Assembly (NCBI RefSeq): GCF_009764265.1
Contig: NZ_RWIR01000041.1
Span: 1 to 64,000, forward strand
Direction of reading: 5' to 3'
Source of the DNA: Pseudomonas sp. PB101
GTDB taxonomy: Bacteria; Pseudomonadota; Gammaproteobacteria; Pseudomonadales; Pseudomonadaceae
DNA: 64,000 bases
The notes below the pieces were generated by a model that saw only the letters and a program-made list of their open reading frames with translations, had not been told where the DNA came from and made no database searches. A program made the position numbers and the translations under genes. This document shows, piece after piece, positions 36,485 through 45,361 of the stretch (position 1 is the stretch's first letter; each line of letters opens with the position of its first letter).

Positions 36485-36856
36485 TCAGCCACCTTTAGTC
36501 ACACGTGATCGAGTCAGGCGGATTTTCCAGTCGCCGCCATGGGTTCGCTGACACTCCTCCTCAGAGTCGAAGCGGACACTATGGTCTGAAGGGGTCAGGT
36601 CGATGTTCGCCTCTTTCAGCGCGATGGCCGTCAACTCAAAGATGCGCGCCTTGGCGTCAACCTGGGCGAGCTTTCGGTCCGCCAGGGTTTCGAATACCCA
36701 GATTACCTTCAGGGTTCCTGCCAACGCGTTCAGGTCAGCGGTGTGGGTGAGCCAGGTAAAGCCCTTGATTTCACCTTTTGCTGTTTCGCACGCTTCGGTG
36801 AGTGTGGTTATCAACCGGCGTTCGATTCGCGCCAGTTCACGTTTGCCTGGAGGCAT
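36485..36856 (-). CDS. Conserved hypothetical protein
   Basis: A 123-residue soluble protein. The start ATG at 36856 (MPPGKRELARIERRLITTLT) follows an AAAGGAAC site; the longer frame would need a TTG. The sequence is helical and charged in the first half, with TLKVIWVFETLADRKLAQ in the middle and SVRFDSEEECQRTHGGDWKI near the end. Family not recognised. Transcribed with the DUF1289 gene. Confidence 0.65.
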   Translation of the reverse strand: MPPGKRELARIERRLITTLTEACETAKGEIKGFTWLTHTADLNALAGTLKVIWVFETLADRKLAQVDAKARIFELTAIALKEANIDLTPSDHSVRFDSEEECQRTHGGDWKIRLTRSRVTKGG

Positions 36857-36895
36857 TTCGGGTTCCTTTGGAGACAAGGGTGGGGGAGCGCTGCA

Positions 36896-37843
36896 TCAGA
36901 CCGGTCGAAACTCAACCGTCAGATGGCCGATTTCGTGCACCGGCTTGAGACGTTCACGAATGCTATCGGCGTTCGCAGTGGCCTCACCAAGGACGCTGAC
37001 GATGGCCGCATGGGCTTGCGGTCCAACCCGCCATACGTGCAAGTCCGTGATAGTGGCATCCCCCGGTTTCTCGACCCGTGCGCGGATTTCCTCGGCAACG
37101 TGCGCATCTGTCTGATCCAGCAGTACACCTGCTGTGGTCCCCATCAAGGTCCATGCCCAACGCGCGATGACGATGGCGCCAACGATGCCCATGACCGGGT
37201 CCAGCCACACCCAACCGAGATACCGGCCGGCGAGCAGTGCAACGATGGCCAGCACCGAAGTCAGCGCGTCTGCGATGACGTGGACGTAGGCCGATTTCAG
37301 ATTGTTGTCGTTCCCGTGATGCGCATGGGGATGGCCATGATCGTCATGATCGTGCCCATGACTGTGCCCGTGGCCCAGCAGCAGGGCGCTGACAATGTTG
37401 ACGATCAGACCGGCGATCGCGATGAGCGTGGCGGTGCCGAACTGAACCTCCGTTGGCTGCAAGAGGCGCATGACCGACTCAACGCCAATGCCCAGGGAAA
37501 CCATGCCGAGAATCAGCGCCGAAGCGAACCCGCCCAAGTCGCCAACCTTTCCGGTACCGAAACTGTACCGCTGGCTGCAAGCGTGGCGTTTGGCGTATCC
37601 GTAAGCGGCCGCCGCGATGCCCAATGCGCCGGCATGAGTCGCCATGTGAAAGCCATCGGCCAGTAACGCCATCGAACCCGTGACATACCCGGCGGTGATC
37701 TCGCCAACCATCATCACAACGGTGAGTGCAACTACCCAAAGCGTACGCTTGGCATTTTCATCGTGCGCCGAGCCCAGGAACACGTGGTCGTGCGTGTAGT
37801 TGATGTTCGTCCTGTTCATGAGTGTGTGCCCGGATGCGTTCAC
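36896..37843 (-). CDS. dmeF: Cation diffusion facilitator DmeF (Co/Ni exporter)
   Basis: A 315-residue CDF transporter with six helices. The transport-site motifs are ADGFHMATH in helix 2 and HVIADALTS in helix 5. Between helices 4 and 5 is a long His-rich loop (GHGHSHGHDHDDHGHPHAHH), and the N-terminus has HDH. The C-terminal cytoplasmic domain includes DLHVWRVG. The 4-base overlap with a CsoR/RcnR-type repressor gene identifies the DmeR-DmeF pair, which exports cobalt and nickel. Confidence 0.88.
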   Translation of the reverse strand: MNASGHTLMNRTNINYTHDHVFLGSAHDENAKRTLWVVALTVVMMVGEITAGYVTGSMALLADGFHMATHAGALGIAAAAYGYAKRHACSQRYSFGTGKVGDLGGFASALILGMVSLGIGVESVMRLLQPTEVQFGTATLIAIAGLIVNIVSALLLGHGHSHGHDHDDHGHPHAHHGNDNNLKSAYVHVIADALTSVLAIVALLAGRYLGWVWLDPVMGIVGAIVIARWAWTLMGTTAGVLLDQTDAHVAEEIRARVEKPGDATITDLHVWRVGPQAHAAIVSVLGEATANADSIRERLKPVHEIGHLTVEFRPV

Positions 37844-38115
37844 TTGGAGTAACGGCGAATGGCTTCAAGAAGCTCTTCGACACCCTTGTTGCGCTCTTCT
37901 TCGCTGAGCCCTGGGTTCGCAACATGCTCGCGCGCGTGATCCTCGATGATTTCCTCCATCAAGCCGTTGATGGCCCCGCGAGTGGCGGCAACAAGGTGCA
38001 GTGTCTTGGCGCAATCGAGATCCGATACCAGTGCCCGTTCAACGGCCTGGATTTGTCCGGCGATCCGTTTTACGCGTTTGAGAAGATCGTCTTTGTTTGC
38101 TGCGATATGGCCCAT
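37840..38115 (-). CDS. dmeR: CsoR/RcnR-family metal-responsive repressor DmeR
   Basis: A 91-residue all-helical repressor. KDDLLKRVKRIAGQIQAVERAL and DCAKTLHLVAATRGAINGLM are the family core. The candidate metal ligands are the N-terminal H3, C35 and H41, the RcnR/DmeR-like set rather than the CsoR copper set. It overlaps dmeF by 4 bases. Two copies of a G-tract operator lie directly upstream, one covering the ribosome site. Confidence 0.88.
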   Translation of the reverse strand: MGHIAANKDDLLKRVKRIAGQIQAVERALVSDLDCAKTLHLVAATRGAINGLMEEIIEDHAREHVANPGLSEEERNKGVEELLEAIRRYSK

Positions 38116-38118
38116 CGG

Positions 38119-38170
38119 ATACCCCCCCTACCTATGTATTGCGCATGATAGGCATACCCCCTATACCTAT
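38119..38170 (-). promoter_or_regulatory. Duplicated DmeR operators
   Basis: ATACCCCCCCTACCTAT (38119-38135) and ATACCCCCTATACCTAT (38154-38170) are direct repeats 35 bases apart, each with the C/G-tract flanked by AT-rich ends that RcnR-type repressors bind. The first begins 4 bases upstream of the dmeR start and includes its Shine-Dalgarno G-run. Confidence 0.75.
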
Positions 38171-38329
38171 GCAAGGTTGCTGGCTGCTGAGATCATCTAC
38201 AGCTTGTGACAGGAAAGATCTACTACACCGAAAGCCAGTAAACTGCGGCGAGCTGCTGGCAGCCGCTGTTGCAACAACAGATCAACCAGCAATTCGCGCT
38301 CAAGTCAGCGCCTGGCGCTGCGCCCGCTA

Positions 38330-38808
38330 TCAGCGCGCCAACAAGTGCGCAAACGCCTGCTTGAGAGCGTTCTGTGGCGAGCGCGGCTGGTAGCCCAGCT
38401 CATTGATGGCCTTGTCGATGTAGTAGACCTGGCGCACCCCATAAAACATCCGCACCTGGCTGAGCAGCAGCTCGGCTGGCTGACCGGTGTAGCGTGCCCG
38501 CTGTTCCTGCAGTCAGGCGATCAACAACAGCAAGGCTTTTGGTGCGCGGCGCGGCAGACGATAGCCGGGGCATAAGGTGTTGAGCGCCGCCTCGGCAGCC
38601 CACAGGCCTCGGCGGTCTCCCAGGCGGCGCGTTCAGAGAGGATTTTTGAGCGGTAGTACGGGTTGTCCTGATCGGTGTTCCAACTGGTTTCATCCAGGCG
38701 CCGCCCGGCGTGCTCATCCTCGCAGGCCACCATCCTCGCCCGATTCTCGACCCTTTCCTCGAAGCGTTGCAGCAACCGCGACAGTCCCTTCCTGCCCAGA
38801 GCGGTCAT
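38330..38808 (-). pseudogene. Decayed NAD-dependent epimerase/dehydratase gene
   Basis: Two frames on the minus strand give parts of one extended-SDR protein. One reads RRLDETSW and NPYYRSKILSERAAWETAEA, which includes the YxxxK active site. The other reads QVRMFYGVRQVYYIDKAINE and LGYQPRSPQNALKQAFAHLL to a stop at 38330. The frames are joined by a frameshift, and the N-terminal nucleotide-binding half is missing or scrambled. It is a broken dihydroflavonol-reductase-like gene. Confidence 0.75.
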
Positions 38809-38968
38809 TCGACCGCTCAGTCACTTTGCCGATTAATTTTCCCGACCTGTGTTGACAGTTCGATTCGTTCGATTCTAATCTGCATACAGCGCTGCACACA
38901 TGACGGCGCACAACGTTGTAGATTTGTACCTTCCTGCCTACAAGAACGAAATCATCGGAGAGGTCAAA

Positions 38969-39811
38969 ATGGCTCGGTTCCTTCCTCGCACCATCCGCAA
39001 CATGCTCGTTTGTGCATCCGCAATTGGCGCACTGCTCACTCAGGTCCCAGCCCAGGCGGCTGATGTTTCACTCTGGAAAGACATTCAGAAAGCAGGCGTC
39101 CTGCGTTGTGGAGCGGCCGTCGCCGCGCCTTACGTCATGCGTGATGCTCGCTCTGGTGAATACAGCGGCTATTTCGTAGACCTGTGCCGTGACTTCGGCG
39201 AGAAGGTGCTGAAGGTCAAGGTCGAGTTCGTCGACACCAACTGGGACAATCTTGTGGCGGGCTTGCAAGGTGGTAAGTGGGACATGGCCATGGCGCTCAA
39301 CCAGACGCCTGAACGCGCGCTGGCCGTGAGTTTTTCGGTGCCGGCGACGGACTACCAGGTGTCGCTCCTGGTCAACAAGGACAACCCGAAACTGGCCAAT
39401 GCCGGCAACAACCTCGGCGATTTCGACAAGCCTGACGTGACCTTCGCCGTCATGTCCGGCACCGCTCAGGACAAGGCCATCTCGGCGGTCATCAAGCAGG
39501 GCAAGATCATGCGCCTGCCGGGCATGGATGAGGTGCGTATGGCGGTGATGTCAAAGCGCGCTGATGTATTGGTCGATGCCAGCGACACCAACCACTTGTT
39601 CGCCGTGGCCAACCCCGGTTGGACCAAGGAAGTGTTGCCCAAACCCGCACTGGCCAAGCAAGGCGTAGCGTTCGGCGTGCGTCGAGACGTCAGCGCCGCT
39701 GATTTGCAGACGCTGAACATCTACCTCTCCCAGCGTCGCGAAACCGGTGAAATCGACGCCTTGGTCGATAAGGCCTCGCAACTGGCCAACGCCGACAAAA
39801 CCCCTCAGTAA
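38969..39811 (+). CDS. Polar amino acid ABC transporter substrate-binding protein
   Basis: A 280-residue SBP_bac_3 protein. The start at 38969 (MARFLPRTIRNMLVCASAIG) follows GGAGAGG; the signal peptide ends near AQA-AD at about 31. VLRCGAAVAAPYVMRDARSG and GYFVDLCRDFGEKVL are the ligand-lobe motifs of the family. It heads an operon with its own ATPase and two permeases and, beyond them, hydroxyproline enzymes, so its ligand is probably hydroxyproline or a related imino acid. Confidence 0.87.
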   Translation: MARFLPRTIRNMLVCASAIGALLTQVPAQAADVSLWKDIQKAGVLRCGAAVAAPYVMRDARSGEYSGYFVDLCRDFGEKVLKVKVEFVDTNWDNLVAGLQGGKWDMAMALNQTPERALAVSFSVPATDYQVSLLVNKDNPKLANAGNNLGDFDKPDVTFAVMSGTAQDKAISAVIKQGKIMRLPGMDEVRMAVMSKRADVLVDASDTNHLFAVANPGWTKEVLPKPALAKQGVAFGVRRDVSAADLQTLNIYLSQRRETGEIDALVDKASQLANADKTPQ

Positions 39812-39863
39812 ATCCCGCCGATGTCGAGCGCGCAGCGGGCTGCGCGCTCCCGGAGAATCTTCG

Positions 39864-40685
39864 ATGAAAGCTTCCAATCTGGCGGCGGTGCCGCCACGGC
39901 CTCTGCACGCCTGCGAAAAGATGAACGGTGAGTTCATTCAACTGCGCGACGTCTACAAATCCTACGGCGAAAACCTGGTGGTGATGGATCACCTGGACCT
40001 GGACATGCGGGCCGATGATCGCCTGGTGATCATTGGCCCCAGCGGTAGCGGCAAAAGCTCTTTGCTGCGAGTCATGATGGGCCTTGAAAGCATTCAGGGC
40101 GGCACCATCCGCTTCCAGGGCAAACCGTATATCGACGGCAATGCCCGGGGTAAGGGCAAGCCCATGGACAACACACTGCAGACCCAGGTCGGCATGGTGT
40201 TTCAGCATTACACGCTGTTTCCGCATTTGTCGGTGTTGGGCAATCTGATTCTGGCCCCGATGAAAGTGCATGGCCTGTCGAAAATGCAGGCCACCGAGAA
40301 AGCCAGGACGCTGCTCGCCCGATTGGGCCTGGAGAGCAAGCTCAACGTTTATCCCAGCCAATTGTCCGGCGGCCAGAAACAGCGTGTGGCGATTGCCCGG
40401 GCGCTGATGCTCGAACCCAAATTGATGCTGTTCGATGAAGTCACTTCAGCACTCGACCCCGAGATGGTCATCGAGGTGCAGAACGTGATGCTGCAATTGG
40501 CCGAGCAAAAGATGGCGATGATCATCGTCACCCATGACATGCACTTCGCCCGGCATATCGCCACCCGCGTGGTGTTCTGCGCCAACGGCAAAGTCGTCGA
40601 GCAAGGCCATCCTGACCAGTTGTTCACCCAGCCCAAGGAACCGCGCACTCGCGAGTTTCTGGAAAAAGTGCTGCACCTGGACTGA
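39864..40685 (+). CDS. Amino acid ABC transporter ATP-binding protein
   Basis: A 273-residue ATPase of the GlnQ/HisP type. Walker A GPSGSGKS, Q-loop VFQHYTLFPH, signature LSGGQKQR, Walker B LMLFDEVTSALD and the switch histidine in VTHD are intact. The ATG at 39864 with CGGAGAAT upstream is preferred over the longer open frame, which overlaps the binding-protein gene. About 20 extra residues precede the usual start of the domain. Confidence 0.9.
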   Translation: MKASNLAAVPPRPLHACEKMNGEFIQLRDVYKSYGENLVVMDHLDLDMRADDRLVIIGPSGSGKSSLLRVMMGLESIQGGTIRFQGKPYIDGNARGKGKPMDNTLQTQVGMVFQHYTLFPHLSVLGNLILAPMKVHGLSKMQATEKARTLLARLGLESKLNVYPSQLSGGQKQRVAIARALMLEPKLMLFDEVTSALDPEMVIEVQNVMLQLAEQKMAMIIVTHDMHFARHIATRVVFCANGKVVEQGHPDQLFTQPKEPRTREFLEKVLHLD

Positions 40686-40696
40686 GGAGCACAGCC

Positions 40697-41368
40697 ATGA
40701 ATTATCAATTCGACTTCAACTTTCTTAGCGGTAATTTTGGCCTGTTATGGGACGGGTTGAAGGTCACTCTGCAATTGGCCCTTGTGTCGAACATCGTCGG
40801 GCTGGTGCTGGGCTTCGGCTTGTGCCTACTGACCTTGAGCCGCTGGTTTTTCCTGCGCTGGCCGGCGCAGTTGTTCATCGAATTTTTTCGCTGCACACCG
40901 GTGCTGCTGCAAATCGTCTGGTTCTTCTACTGCGTACCCATGCTGTTCGACGTGTTCATCGACCCGATCACCATGGGCGTGCTTGCCCTGGGCCTGAACC
41001 TTACCGCGTTCAACGCCGAGGCTTATCGGGCCGGTGTGCAGGCGGTGCCTCATGAGCACCTGGACGCCAGCATCGCCTTGGGCCTGCGCCCTTGGCAACG
41101 AACGCTTTACGTGATTCTTCCGCAAGCATTGCGCAGTGCCATTCCGGTGTTGATGACCAATGGCATCTCGATCCTTCAGCAAAGTGCGCTGGTGGCAATC
41201 GTAGCGGTCGGCGACCTGATGTACGTCGGCAAAAGCATCGCTACCGAGGCTTATCGCCCACTGGAAACCTACTCGCTGATCGCGCTCATCTACTTCGCCT
41301 TGTCGTTGCCCATCGCACAGTTCGTGCAGTGGCTGGAACGTCGCCAGGATACCGCGCTCGCGCGCTGA
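40697..41368 (+). CDS. Amino acid ABC transporter permease 1
   Basis: A 223-residue HisM/GlnP-family permease with five or six helices. The EAA loop that contacts the ATPase reads DASIALGLRPWQRTLYVILP. The first helix region LLWDGLKVTLQLALVSNIVG is typical of the family. Tightly spaced within the operon (11 and 7 bases to its neighbours). Confidence 0.9.
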   Translation: MNYQFDFNFLSGNFGLLWDGLKVTLQLALVSNIVGLVLGFGLCLLTLSRWFFLRWPAQLFIEFFRCTPVLLQIVWFFYCVPMLFDVFIDPITMGVLALGLNLTAFNAEAYRAGVQAVPHEHLDASIALGLRPWQRTLYVILPQALRSAIPVLMTNGISILQQSALVAIVAVGDLMYVGKSIATEAYRPLETYSLIALIYFALSLPIAQFVQWLERRQDTALAR

Positions 41369-41375
41369 GGAGGCT

Positions 41376-42044
41376 GTGATGAACCTTGATTTCACCGTGG
41401 TGTTTTCTTACTGGCAGGCCTTGTTGCAGGGGCTGGCGCTGACGCTGGTGTTCACCGTCGGGTGCGCGATTCTGGGCAGTCTGTGCGGCTTTCTGTTGAG
41501 CCTGTTGCGGGCCTCTCGCAGTCGCTGGTTGAGCGTGCCTGCCGGTCTTTACGTGGAGCTGTTTCGCGGTACGCCGTTGTTGATCCAGCTGTTCTGGGTG
41601 TTCTTCTGTTTCCCGGTGGTGTTTGGCGTTGATATCCCGCCTTACCTGTCGGTGTTACTGGCGCTGACCCTGTACATGACTGCGATCACCAGCGAGACCT
41701 TTCGCGGCGCGCTCAAGTCCATCCCGGGCGAACAGCATGATGCCTGCGTCGCATTGGGCCTGGCTTCGTGGAATAAAACCCTCTTCGTGGTGTTTCCCCA
41801 AGCCTTGCTTCGGGGCATTCCGCCACTGCTCTCCAACGTGGTTTCGCTGTTCAAGGAGAGCGCGCTGATCTCTTCGGTGGGCATCGCGGACTTGATGTTC
41901 GTCGGCCAGAACATTTCCAACAGCACGGCCCGCCCGGTCGAGTTTCTCTCGGCGGTGGCTGTGATCTATTTCCTCGTGGCGTTCCCGCTGACCCGTCTGG
42001 TCGGTGTGATCGAGGCGCGGATGCTGCGTCGTTATGCGTACTAA
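41376..42044 (+). CDS. Amino acid ABC transporter permease 2
   Basis: A 222-residue paralogue of permease 1, forming the other half of the channel. The EAA loop is DACVALGLASWNKTLFVVFP, and VELFRGTPLLIQLFW is the conserved helix-3 region. A GAGGCTGTG ribosome site precedes the ATG. Confidence 0.9.
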   Translation: MMNLDFTVVFSYWQALLQGLALTLVFTVGCAILGSLCGFLLSLLRASRSRWLSVPAGLYVELFRGTPLLIQLFWVFFCFPVVFGVDIPPYLSVLLALTLYMTAITSETFRGALKSIPGEQHDACVALGLASWNKTLFVVFPQALLRGIPPLLSNVVSLFKESALISSVGIADLMFVGQNISNSTARPVEFLSAVAVIYFLVAFPLTRLVGVIEARMLRRYAY

Positions 42045-42081
42045 CCCCAACCCTCATATCCAAATCCGTGGAGTGTCTGCA

Positions 42082-42963
42082 ATGACTCAACTCAAAGGTA
42101 TCCTGCCTGCTCTGGTCACCCCGTTCGACAAGGCCGGCAAAGTCAATTACGACATGCTCGGCAACATCATCGAGCATCAACTCAAGGCGGGCGTCAAAGG
42201 TTTCGTGCCACTGGGTTCCACCGGTGAGTACTACGCCCTGACCAACGAAGAGCGCCGGCAGATTCTGGCCACTGTGCGCGAAATAGTCGGCGACCGTGGC
42301 GTGCTGATTGCCGGTGCCAACGGTTCCTGCACCCGTGAAGTCATCGAGCAGGTCAAGCAGACCCGTGATGCCGGCTACACCAACCTGTTGATCGCACCGC
42401 CTTATTACGCACTGCCGTCCCAGGAAGAGCTGGTCGGTCACTACCAGGCCATTCTCGATGCCGTGCCGGACATCGACCTGGTGCTGTACAACTACCCGGT
42501 GCGTACCAACGTCGAAGTCGGTTTCGGTGTGCTGGATGCGTTCAAGGAAAACAAACGCGTGATCGCGATCAAGGAAAGCAGCGGCAACCTGCTGCGCGCC
42601 ATCGAAATCGGCAACACCTACAAAGACAACTATCAGCTGTCTTGCGGTTCCGATGACCAGGCGCTGGATTTCTTCCTGTGGGGGGCGAGCAGCTGGATCT
42701 GCGGCCCGGCCAACTGCCTGACGCAACAGGTCTGTGATTTCTACACCAAGTACACCAGCGGCGACCTGACCGGTGCACAGGCCATCGTGCGCTCGCTGTT
42801 CCCGGTACTGGCAGACATGGAGTCGGGCAAGTTCATCCAGAAGGTCAAGTACGGCTGCGAACTGGCAGGCTTTGACGCCGGTGCTGCGCGCATGCCGCTG
42901 CAACCATTGACCGACGACGAGAAAGCCAGCTTCCGCAAGGCTTTCGAACTGGCCCAGGGCTGA
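42082..42963 (+). CDS. DapA-family lyase, likely pyrroline-4-hydroxy-2-carboxylate deaminase
   Basis: A 293-residue DHDPS/NAL-family TIM barrel. The Schiff-base lysine is K164 (VIAIKESSGN), the catalytic tyrosine Y138 (LYNYPVRTN), and GSTGEYYALTNEER is the carboxylate-binding loop. Start at 42082 (MTQLKGILPA). Among hydroxyproline genes this family member deaminates Delta1-pyrroline-4-hydroxy-2-carboxylate to 2-oxoglutarate semialdehyde. Dihydrodipicolinate synthase activity is less likely here. The function is taken from context. Confidence 0.82.
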   Translation: MTQLKGILPALVTPFDKAGKVNYDMLGNIIEHQLKAGVKGFVPLGSTGEYYALTNEERRQILATVREIVGDRGVLIAGANGSCTREVIEQVKQTRDAGYTNLLIAPPYYALPSQEELVGHYQAILDAVPDIDLVLYNYPVRTNVEVGFGVLDAFKENKRVIAIKESSGNLLRAIEIGNTYKDNYQLSCGSDDQALDFFLWGASSWICGPANCLTQQVCDFYTKYTSGDLTGAQAIVRSLFPVLADMESGKFIQKVKYGCELAGFDAGAARMPLQPLTDDEKASFRKAFELAQG

Positions 42964-42971
42964 TGTTGCCC

Positions 42972-43004
42972 GCCACATCAGTCGCCACGCCCGACTGATG
43001 TGGC
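42972..43004 (+). terminator. Intra-operon hairpin after the deaminase gene
   Basis: GCCACATCAGTCG and CGACTGATGTGGC form a perfect 13-bp stem with a 7-base loop, followed by TTTATC. It is 9 bases after the stop codon and 18 before the next start. It may terminate part of the transcripts or protect the upstream mRNA, lowering expression of the genes that follow. Confidence 0.7.
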
Positions 43005-43022
43005 TTTATCGGAGAGAGTGAG

Positions 43023-44066
43023 ATGACCCGACACGTTTTCAGCAGCATCGAAGGCCATACCGAAGGCATGCCTGTGCGCATGGTGATAGCCGGTGCGCCC
43101 GCGCTCAAAGGGCGAACCATGAGTGAGCGGCGTGAATATTTCATGGCCAACTTCGACTGGATTCGCCGCAGCCTGATGCTCGAACCCCGTGGCCACTCGC
43201 ACATGTCGGGTACGATCTTCTACCCGCCGATGCGCGCTGACAGTGACTTCAGCCTGCTGTTCATCGAGACCTCCGGCTGCCTGCCGATGTGCGGGCATGC
43301 CACGTTGGGTTCGATTACCTTTGCGCTGGAGGCCGGGCTGATTGAGCCCAAGACCCCGGGCAACGTGGTGGTGGACGTTCCGGCAGGGCAGATCCACGCC
43401 ACCTACACCCGCAGCGGCGACAAGGTCAGCTCGGTGTGTTTCACCAACGTCCCTTCATTCTTGCTGCACCGTGACCTGGAAATCGATTTTCCGCCACTGG
43501 GGCCATTGAAGATCGACATCGCCTACGGCGGCAATTTTTACCCGATTATCGAAGTGCAGCCCAACTATCCGGGTTGTGAGCATTTCAGCGCGCAGCAACT
43601 GCTGGAAATGGGCCGGCAAATGCAGGATCTGCTCAACCGGTCGGTGGACGTGGTTCACCCGGAAAACCCTGCGATCAAAGGTGTCAAACACTGCATGTGG
43701 ACAGGCGCGCCCCTGGCTTGCGAGTCTCAGGGCCGGGCCGTGGTGATTGCCGGTGAAAGCCTGATCGATCGGTCGCCGTGCGGCACCGGAAGTTCGGCCC
43801 GGGTCGCCCAGCGCTATGCCCGTGGCTGGTTGGCCGAAGAGGGCGCCTATCGCCACGAAAGCCTGATCGGCAGTTTTTTTGTCGGTCGCGTGGCGCAGAC
43901 GCTGCACCTGGAAGACGGCAGTGCCGCTATTCGCCCGAGTATTGAGGGAAGGGCATGGATCACAGGGCGCGCTGAGTTTATTGTCGACGATACCCAACCC
44001 TGGTGGGACGGCTTCAGTCTGGAAGATTATGCCGCTCCGGCCTCTGCACAAGAGACTTCCCTATGA
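43023..44066 (+). CDS. 4-hydroxyproline 2-epimerase (proline racemase family)
   Basis: A 347-residue proline-racemase-fold enzyme. Both catalytic cysteines are present: C90 in PMCGHATLG and C253 in [11 protein letters not shown], as needed for two-base epimerisation. It should convert trans-4-hydroxy-L-proline to cis-4-hydroxy-D-proline, the first catabolic step. It overlaps the next oxidase gene by 4 bases (ATGA). A second family member at 46851 differs at the first catalytic site. Confidence 0.88.
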   Translation: MTRHVFSSIEGHTEGMPVRMVIAGAPALKGRTMSERREYFMANFDWIRRSLMLEPRGHSHMSGTIFYPPMRADSDFSLLFIETSGCLPMCGHATLGSITFALEAGLIEPKTPGNVVVDVPAGQIHATYTRSGDKVSSVCFTNVPSFLLHRDLEIDFPPLGPLKIDIAYGGNFYPIIEVQPNYPGCEHFSAQQLLEMGRQMQDLLNRSVDVVHPENPAIKGVKHCMWTGAPLACESQGRAVVIAGESLIDRSPCGTGSSARVAQRYARGWLAEEGAYRHESLIGSFFVGRVAQTLHLEDGSAAIRPSIEGRAWITGRAEFIVDDTQPWWDGFSLEDYAAPASAQETSL

Positions 44067-45361
44067 CACCTGCGCAGCCCGTTGCACAAATCCCGGTTCC
44101 CGGAGAAAAGGTAGTCGTGGTCGGCGGCGGTATCGTCGGCGTCTGCTGTGCCCTTTACCTGCAACGGGAAGGCTATGCGGTGACCCTGATCGACCCGGCC
44201 GCCGCGGGCGACAGCACCGCCAAGTGGAGCTGCGGGCAAATGGCGGTCAGCGAGGTCATCCCGTTGTCCAAGCCCGGCATCCTGAAGAAAATCCCGGGCT
44301 GGCTGCTCGATCAGAAGGGCCCGCTGGCGCTCAGGCCCGGTGCGTTACCTGGCATCCTGCCGTGGTTCCTGCGGTTTCTGGCTTGTGCCCGCCACTCGAA
44401 AATTGTCGAAATTTCCGAAGACATGGCGACGCTCACTCACCATGTCTACGAGGACTATGCGCCCTTGCTCGAAGCGTGCCCGGACAAGACCCTGATGGGC
44501 GAACGGCCAATCCTCGAGCTGTTTGATTCGGCTTCAGGCATCGAACACGAACGGGAGCATCTGGCGCTGCGTCAGGCGCTGGGCTTCAAGTCCGAAGTGC
44601 TGGATGCGGCGGCAATCTCGGATCTCGAACCGTCATTGGTCGGCAAATTCAGCCATGGCTTGCTGTTCCCAGACTGGCGGTCGGTTAATGACACCAAAGG
44701 TTTTATTGCCGCGCTGACGCAAAGTTTTCTCGACCAGGGCGGCGTGCGTGTACGTGGCCAGGTCAAGCGCATCGATGAGGTGGCCGATCGCGCCAGCGGC
44801 GTCACCCTCGGCGATGGCCAACGCTACGCCGCGGATCATGTGGTAATCGCTGCCGGCACTGGCTCGCGTCAGTTTTTCGAGCAACTCGGTGCGCAGGTTC
44901 CGCTGGCCGGTATCGCCGGTTATCAGGTGCTATTGCCCACCCCCGGCGTGGAGATTCGTCACTCGGTGATTTATGCCGACGGCGGTTTCTGCTTCAGCCC
45001 GATGACCCGTGGATTACAGATTGGCGGCACCATCGAATTCGCCGGCCCCAATGCCGAGCCGAACTTCAAGCGCGCCGACATCATTCTTGAGAAGGCGCGA
45101 AAAATACTTCCCCGGTTGCAACTGGATAACGTCGAGTACGGCGTCGGCTATCGCCCGTTTTTGCCCGACACCAAACCCGTTATCGATCGCAGCACTCGAC
45201 TGTCGAACGTGTTCCTTGCGTTCGGTCACGGCCAGCTCGGCCTGACATTGGGAGCGACCACCGGACGACTGATCACTGACCTGGTTGCCGGTCGAAAACC
45301 TGCCCAGGACCTGACCCCTTTTAGCGCCCAGCGCTTTGCCCTTGTTGGAGGCCATGCATGA
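44063..45361 (+). CDS. FAD-dependent D-amino acid (D-hydroxyproline) dehydrogenase
   Basis: A 432-residue DadA-type flavoprotein. The dinucleotide motif [20 protein letters not shown] is near residues 17-36, and the C-terminal FAD signature includes [17 protein letters not shown]. Start at 44063 in the ATGA overlap with the epimerase gene. It should oxidise cis-4-hydroxy-D-proline to Delta1-pyrroline-4-hydroxy-2-carboxylate, feeding the DapA-type deaminase. General D-amino acid oxidation is the alternative. Confidence 0.88.
   Translation: MTPAQPVAQIPVPGEKVVVVGGGIVGVCCALYLQREGYAVTLIDPAAAGDSTAKWSCGQMAVSEVIPLSKPGILKKIPGWLLDQKGPLALRPGALPGILPWFLRFLACARHSKIVEISEDMATLTHHVYEDYAPLLEACPDKTLMGERPILELFDSASGIEHEREHLALRQALGFKSEVLDAAAISDLEPSLVGKFSHGLLFPDWRSVNDTKGFIAALTQSFLDQGGVRVRGQVKRIDEVADRASGVTLGDGQRYAADHVVIAAGTGSRQFFEQLGAQVPLAGIAGYQVLLPTPGVEIRHSVIYADGGFCFSPMTRGLQIGGTIEFAGPNAEPNFKRADIILEKARKILPRLQLDNVEYGVGYRPFLPDTKPVIDRSTRLSNVFLAFGHGQLGLTLGATTGRLITDLVAGRKPAQDLTPFSAQRFALVGGHA

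Noticed and set aside
41851..42978. A 375-codon minus-strand frame opposite the DapA-family gene
   Set aside because: No recognisable domain; the plus-strand gene has intact catalytic residues and operon spacing.
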